Below, piece after piece: positions 59,629 to 64,000 of a stretch of DNA of 64,000 bases. Position 1 is the first letter of the stretch. Each line of letters begins with the position of its first letter. This DNA comes from Candidatus Bathyarchaeota archaeon (GTDB lineage: Archaea > Thermoproteota > Bathyarchaeia > 40CM-2-53-6). The notes beneath the pieces are model-generated. The model did not search any database. It was not told where the DNA came from and saw only the letters and a list, made by a program, of their open reading frames with translations. The position numbers and the translations under genes were made by a program. The stretch lies in the NCBI GenBank assembly GCA_005888735.1, contig VBBN01000028.1, positions 62,001-126,000 on the forward strand. Reading direction: 5' to 3'.

Positions 59629-60662
59629 GTGTCTCAAACGCCCTCATGGGAAAGAACGCGAAAGGAGCAAGTCAAGATCGAGGAAGAAACAGACCCGTCC
59701 TACGGCTGCCTGCCTGAGAAACGAACACTGGACCAACACATCAGGTTCGGACTGATCAACTTGGACAAACCCTCGGGCCCGTCCAGCCACGAGGTCGTCG
59801 CGTGGGTGAAACGACTGCTGCGATTGAAGCATGCCGGCCACGGTGGAACTCTAGAGGCCGAAACCTGGGCCGGAGCAATCCAATGGTTACCGGCGTGCTA
59901 CCCCTCGCCCTAGAAGATGCCACGAAAACAATCCAAGCCTTCCTCATAACCGGAAAAGAGTACGTCTGCCTTATGACACTTCACGGCGACGTCGACAGTA
60001 AACAACTCCTTAGGACATTGGAGGAGTTTGTCGATGACATCTACCAGAAGCCTCCAGTGAGGGCCGCAGTCAAACGCGAAGTAAGAAAGCGACGGATTTA
60101 CTCGATAAAAGACATCGAGGTCGACGGGCGCCAGGTCCTATTCCGCGTCAGCTGCCAAGCGGGCACATACATACGTAAGCTGGTCTACGATGCGGGGGAG
60201 GTTTTGCAGGTCGGAGCACACATGCGAGAACTCCGACGAGTCCGTGCCGGCTCGTTCACCGAGGACACAATCTCCACCCTGTACGACGTGCTCAAACTGT
60301 CTCAATCCTCGGGAGCAGACCGTGAAGAGCTAGCACGCCGAATAATCGTTCCGATGGAAGCAGCATTCCGGCACATTTCCAAGATTTACATTCGAGACAG
60401 TGCCGTCAGCGCAGTATGCCATGGAGCCGACCTAGCAGTGCCAGGAGTGGTTAGGCTCACTGAGGGCATACGACAAAACTCCGCCGTCGCACTTTTCACG
60501 CTGAAAGGAGAACTTGTCGCCTTGTCCAAGGCCCTTATGAGCACGGAACAGGTTCTGGAAGCGGAGAAGGGTCTGGCCGCGAAAACCCTCAGAGTCGTTA
60601 TGCCCCCGGAGGTCTACCCCAGGATGTGGAAGACGAAGGAAAGAGCCTTGATGCTAACATAG
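59629..60662 (+). CDS. cbf5: Cbf5/TruB-family tRNA/rRNA pseudouridine synthase; join(59629..59854,59878..60662)
   Basis: Exon 1 ends HAGHGGTL(D); exon 2 continues [22 protein letters not shown]...; 1011 nt after intron removal, in frame. Confidence 0.93.
59855..59877 (+). other. Archaeal BHB-type intron (23 nt) in cbf5 pre-mRNA
   Basis: Outer TGGA:TCCA, central CTCT:GGAG, bulges AG^A and CA^A, inner GGCC(GAAACCTG)GGCC. Confidence 0.88.
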
Positions 60663-60698
60663 GGCTGGCTGTTTCTGAGCGAGAATGAGGTTTCGTTC

Positions 60699-60815
60699 AT
60701 GTGCAACTGCGGAGAGGAAATTGTCGTAAGAGTGGATCCGGACGCTGAGAACGAGGTTACCTGTCAGAAATGCGGGCAACAATATCGGTTCTACGGGAGA
60801 AGTGTTCTGCGCTAG
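60699..60815 (+). CDS. Zinc-ribbon microprotein (38 aa)
   Basis: MCNCGEEIVVRVDPDAENEVTCQKCGQQYRFYGRSVLR*; CxC/CxxC pairs; below the ORF cutoff. Confidence 0.55.
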   Translation: MCNCGEEIVVRVDPDAENEVTCQKCGQQYRFYGRSVLR

Positions 60816-60824
60816 AAGCGTGAG

Positions 60825-61688
60825 CTAGATAAGTTGGAAGAAGAGAATGGCCAAGGTTGCAACCCATAGGGGAACTGAAACGGCCGCCCAGATTCGCTTG
60901 TCCCAGCTCATGACTTTCTGTCCGTCGAGAATGAAAATTGGCAGCATGTTGAATGCTCCTAGCCAGATGTTGAGAGCAACTCCAGACTGCAGGAACCTGA
61001 ATTGCTGGCAGTTAAGACAAGCCGCGGGGATCGTGAGGTCGTGGACTCCAAGAGTCGTCGCAACGAGAAGTGTCACGCCAAAGATGGTGGCGACAATGAC
61101 GTTGACAATAGGCCCGGCGAGCGAGACTAGTCCATTGGACTTTCGGTCGATTCCCTCTCCGAAGTATCCGGCCCGTGAGGCAATGTACACAGCGCCCGGC
61201 GCGGCGAATATGAACCTCCCTGAGCTGACAAAGGCAAAGAGGAGCGCCATTACTGCACCATAAGTCCAGAGTTTGAATTCGGCCAAGCATCCATATCTTT
61301 CCGCGGCGAACTTGTGAGCCAGCTCGTGTCCCAAGAACCCCGTTCCCACCACAATAAGCATCAGCAAGAAAATCTCGAGCGACTGGATGAGGGTTACCGA
61401 TTCGAAGAACCGGAGGGAGAAACTGATGCCTAGAACAAGCAGCGCGGTAAGCAGGGCTGCTAGCTCTCGAACGGGGATTTTCGCGAGCCGATGAGTCTTC
61501 AAAAGCCGAATTGTTCCAGCAGCACGTGGCCTGTCAACACGGATAATGGGTCTTGGCGCTCTGGCCTGGTCGATGTTTGGGCATTCGTGATTCTCTGGAA
61601 GTCTATGATAGACACAGTGAACACTTCCGCAGTAGCGGCATATGTACGGAATGAACTCTTCCGCACCGCAGACTGCGCATCGTTCCAT
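60825..61688 (-). CDS. M50-family site-2-protease-like membrane peptidase with N-terminal AN1-type zinc finger
   Basis: MERCAVCGAEEFIPYICRYCGSVHCVYHRLPENHECPN; GHELAHKFAAERYG; NMLPIFILDGQKV. Confidence 0.88.
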   Translation of the reverse strand: MERCAVCGAEEFIPYICRYCGSVHCVYHRLPENHECPNIDQARAPRPIIRVDRPRAAGTIRLLKTHRLAKIPVRELAALLTALLVLGISFSLRFFESVTLIQSLEIFLLMLIVVGTGFLGHELAHKFAAERYGCLAEFKLWTYGAVMALLFAFVSSGRFIFAAPGAVYIASRAGYFGEGIDRKSNGLVSLAGPIVNVIVATIFGVTLLVATTLGVHDLTIPAACLNCQQFRFLQSGVALNIWLGAFNMLPIFILDGQKVMSWDKRIWAAVSVPLWVATLAILFFQLI

Positions 61689-62216
61689 AGGCAGCCTAAC
61701 GAATGGGGGGTTGGCCACTTAAAATCGTGCCCTTTGTCGGATTGGTGAAGCCTGAGAATCGTTACGCGCCATCCCGTTCACGGGTAACGACAGAGTTAGA
61801 ACAATTTTCGACGCCTAAGTGTGTCACGAGTGGCGTCCCCCGGGAACGGACACTTGCCATTCGCCCGTCAAGGGCTTGGCTGGTCCGCACCCACCGCCAC
61901 TCTCGTTCTCATCTCTTCTCAAGTCACCTTCCCCGCTCGGGCCTAATTACTTGAGACGCAGTTACTCGAATGACGTTCTCAAGGAGAGGAAACACGCACG
62001 ATCATTCATCGAAGACACAAACCAGACCCAAGAAAAACTATCCGTCCGAGGTCCCTCCCGGGAGCAGCTCCGTAATTAGGACTGGAGACCCAAACGTGAT
62101 AGATGAATCGTCGAAGCCGGACAGGCACTTGACCCTAGTGCGGCCGGAGACTCTGGAAGCAACGTATCCGGTAACGTGGTTTTCAATGGGAATATGGAAA
62201 GGAGGTAGGAGGGTTG

Positions 62217-62341
62217 TGGCGCCGGGAGTGGGATTTGAACCCACGCGGCCCAAGGGGCCACAGGCTAACAGTCGCCCTGATTTTCCAGGCTTGGGCCTGC
62301 TTCGTCGCAGACTGCCCGGTACCAGGCTCCGGAATCCCGGC
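62217..62341 (-). tRNA. tRNA-Ser (inferred GGA), CCA encoded, intron at 62291..62311 and about 16 extra nt at 62267..62282
   Basis: Acceptor GCCGGGA:TCCCGGC, G73, D-stem CCGG:CCGG, class II variable arm GTGGCCC-CTT-GGGCCGC, T-arm GTGGG TTCAAAT CCCAC; spliced anticodon arm CAGGC CTGGAAA GCCTG. Confidence 0.82.
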
Positions 62342-62501
62342 TCGGAGGGATGTCTTCCGACGCACTATTTTCATCTTTGGGAAACAGGTTAGTAATGATT
62401 CGGTTTGTACGGTTGGAGGCTAGGGTCTCGTTCGTAGTTCCCTGTTGAGTCATGAGCCCTCCTTGCCCATTAGGGGCGCCCCCCTCGAGAGTCTCGAGCG
62501 G

Positions 62502-62924
62502 TTAGTGTCTTAGCGTCGGCCTAGAGCGTGCCACTATTTCCCTCGCACTCTCAATTTCGCGGGGGTATTCCTTGCCGCGCCCGGAGATTTTCTTGTCGGC
62601 TCTCCTAGCCTCCAGACTCGACACTACGAAGTTCATCGCCTTGTGAAGGTCGAACTGTTTGCAGCTGAAAATGTCTACGAAGGCATGCCCGTTGTCGGGG
62701 AAGGTGTGAATACTAACGTGGCTTTCAGCTATGATGACAAAGCCGCTGATCCCCCACTCGCCAGGATTGTGCGTGGGCCGGTACACGAAAGTGTATGGAG
62801 GGGTGATTTTGTGCATCCCGATTACGTCCGGAAGTTCGTCTAGGAGGTTGTAGATGTAAGTAAGGTCGGAGAGCTTTCGAGGGTTGCACTCCGACAAATC
62901 AAGAGTCAGATGTGGTCCGAACAT
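62502..62924 (-). CDS. speD: S-adenosylmethionine decarboxylase proenzyme (or related pyruvoyl arginine decarboxylase)
   Basis: GFVIIAESHVSIHTFPDNGHAFVDIFSCKQFD with ES cleavage motif. Confidence 0.92.
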   Translation of the reverse strand: MFGPHLTLDLSECNPRKLSDLTYIYNLLDELPDVIGMHKITPPYTFVYRPTHNPGEWGISGFVIIAESHVSIHTFPDNGHAFVDIFSCKQFDLHKAMNFVVSSLEARRADKKISGRGKEYPREIESAREIVARSRPTLRH

Positions 62925-63312
62925 TTGTAGAGTTTTTTCTCACAGAAATTTTTCGGTGCTACTATGTTTCCACTGTCATTCTCTATTTAAGAATTGTTTA
63001 CACGACAACTAGACGCAGGAGTAATTTTTTCCGGAGAGAAAAAAATCGGCCAGCGGAGAAAAATTTCGTCAGGCGAACTTTTTCACCGCGGAGAAAAAAG
63101 GCGAACACAGCAACAACAAAGCGGAAAGAGAAATTGGCGAAGAATTTTCGCCGGAGAACTTGGCCACGGAGAGTCAGAGATCCTCAAACATCTGCCTGGC
63201 GAGTGGATTTGTCGAGGGACGGTCCCGGAACCGTGCCCAAAAACCGGGCTCCGAGAGTGGAAACGTTAAATTACACACGGTCAACCCACCCGATTATCGC
63301 TGATACCCAGGC

Positions 63313-63807
63313 TTGTCGAGAGAATTCCGACTCATACTTCGACTCATGGGAACTGACGTAGACGGGACTAAGAAGGTCGCGTTTGGGCTCAGCAAGATAC
63401 GAGGGGTAGGGCACAACTACGCCCAGGCGGTTGTAAAAGCGACCAGAATCAACCCAGACGCGCGTATGGGCTCCCTTTCAGAGGGGGAGCTATCAAAGCT
63501 TGAGGATGCTATCCGGGATCCTGCGAAGCATGGTATTCCAAGTAGGCTCTTCAACAGGCGCAAAGACCTCGACTCGGGACGCGACATGCATCTTGTAGGT
63601 CCAGATCTTGCCCTCAGGACAAAAGCAGACCTTGACCTCATGAAAGACATTCGCAGCTGGAAGGGAATCAGGCACTCTTTAGGATTGAAGGTGCGAGGCC
63701 AGAGGACGCGGACTACTGGACGCAGTGGCAAGGCCGTCGGCGTTAAGAAGAAAGTCTTGATGGAGGCCGCGAGGGCCGCTGAGAAGAAGGGAGAAGAGAA
63801 AAAGTAA
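63313..63807 (+). CDS. rps13: Ribosomal protein uS13
   Basis: FGLSKIRGVGHNYAQAVVKATRI...KGIRHSLGLKVRGQRTRTTGRSGKAVGV. Confidence 0.95.
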   Translation: MSREFRLILRLMGTDVDGTKKVAFGLSKIRGVGHNYAQAVVKATRINPDARMGSLSEGELSKLEDAIRDPAKHGIPSRLFNRRKDLDSGRDMHLVGPDLALRTKADLDLMKDIRSWKGIRHSLGLKVRGQRTRTTGRSGKAVGVKKKVLMEAARAAEKKGEEKK

Positions 63808-63825
63808 GCAGGAGTAACCGCAAGT

Positions 63826-64000
63826 ATGGGTGACCCTCGAAAGGCGAGGAAGACATACGCGACTCCTCGTCATCCTTGGCGCAAAGAACAATTGGAGGAA
63901 GAACTTCGGCTGCTCGGAGAGTACGGACTCCGGAACAAAAGAGAGCTGCGGCATCAGGAAACGATGCTATCCGAGATCAGGGGAATTGCGAGGACTCTCT
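63826..64000 (+). CDS. rps4: Ribosomal protein uS4 (5' part, runs off window)
   Basis: MGDPRKARKTYATPRHPWRKEQLEEELRLLGEYGLRNKRELRHQETMLSEIRGIARTL. Confidence 0.93.
   Translation, partial: MGDPRKARKTYATPRHPWRKEQLEEELRLLGEYGLRNKRELRHQETMLSEIRGIARTL

Noticed and set aside
62912-63361. 149-aa ORF in the speD-rps13 gap
   Set aside because: Lys/Arg-rich translation of a purine-rich non-coding leader; overlaps the rps13 start with no domain-like pattern.
1-64000. CRISPR arrays or Cas genes
   Set aside because: No regularly spaced direct repeats and no Cas-like proteins seen; the only nuclease-like mobile gene is the decayed tnpB.

Overview
This is a 64 kb stretch of an archaeal chromosome. It has a conserved translation/secretion block at the right end: uL15, secY, adenylate kinase, DUF106/EMC3-like, eL34, cmk, eL14, cbf5, uS13, uS4. 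It also carries aIF-1A, archaeal ComA and archaeal-style class II tRNAs. The presence of eL14 and eL34 together with BHB-type introns suggests a TACK/Thermoproteota-type lineage (inference only). The left 50 kb holds metabolic and transport genes plus several secreted proteins: PKD-bearing phosphoesterases, one with a C-terminal dockerin-like domain, a CHRD protein and a tandem cupredoxin. The strongest observation is a cluster of bulge-helix-bulge (BHB) introns within about 7.5 kb. A 23-nt intron interrupts the cbf5 reading frame, and removing it restores [10 protein letters not shown]. tRNA-Leu(GAG) has two very short non-canonical introns (15 and 26 nt). A tRNA-Ser, inferred GGA, has a 21-nt intron at about 29/30 and about 16 extra nt at 37/38. 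A second theme is genes whose conserved N-terminus lies upstream of any ATG/GTG/TTG, suggesting CUG (adk and two secreted proteins) or ACG initiation. Several ORFs are broken by single-nt shifts or stops (SDR, tldD, ABC-2 permease, a membrane protein, tnpB). These may be decay or consensus errors, and the same caveat applies to the start-codon claims. No CRISPR array was seen.
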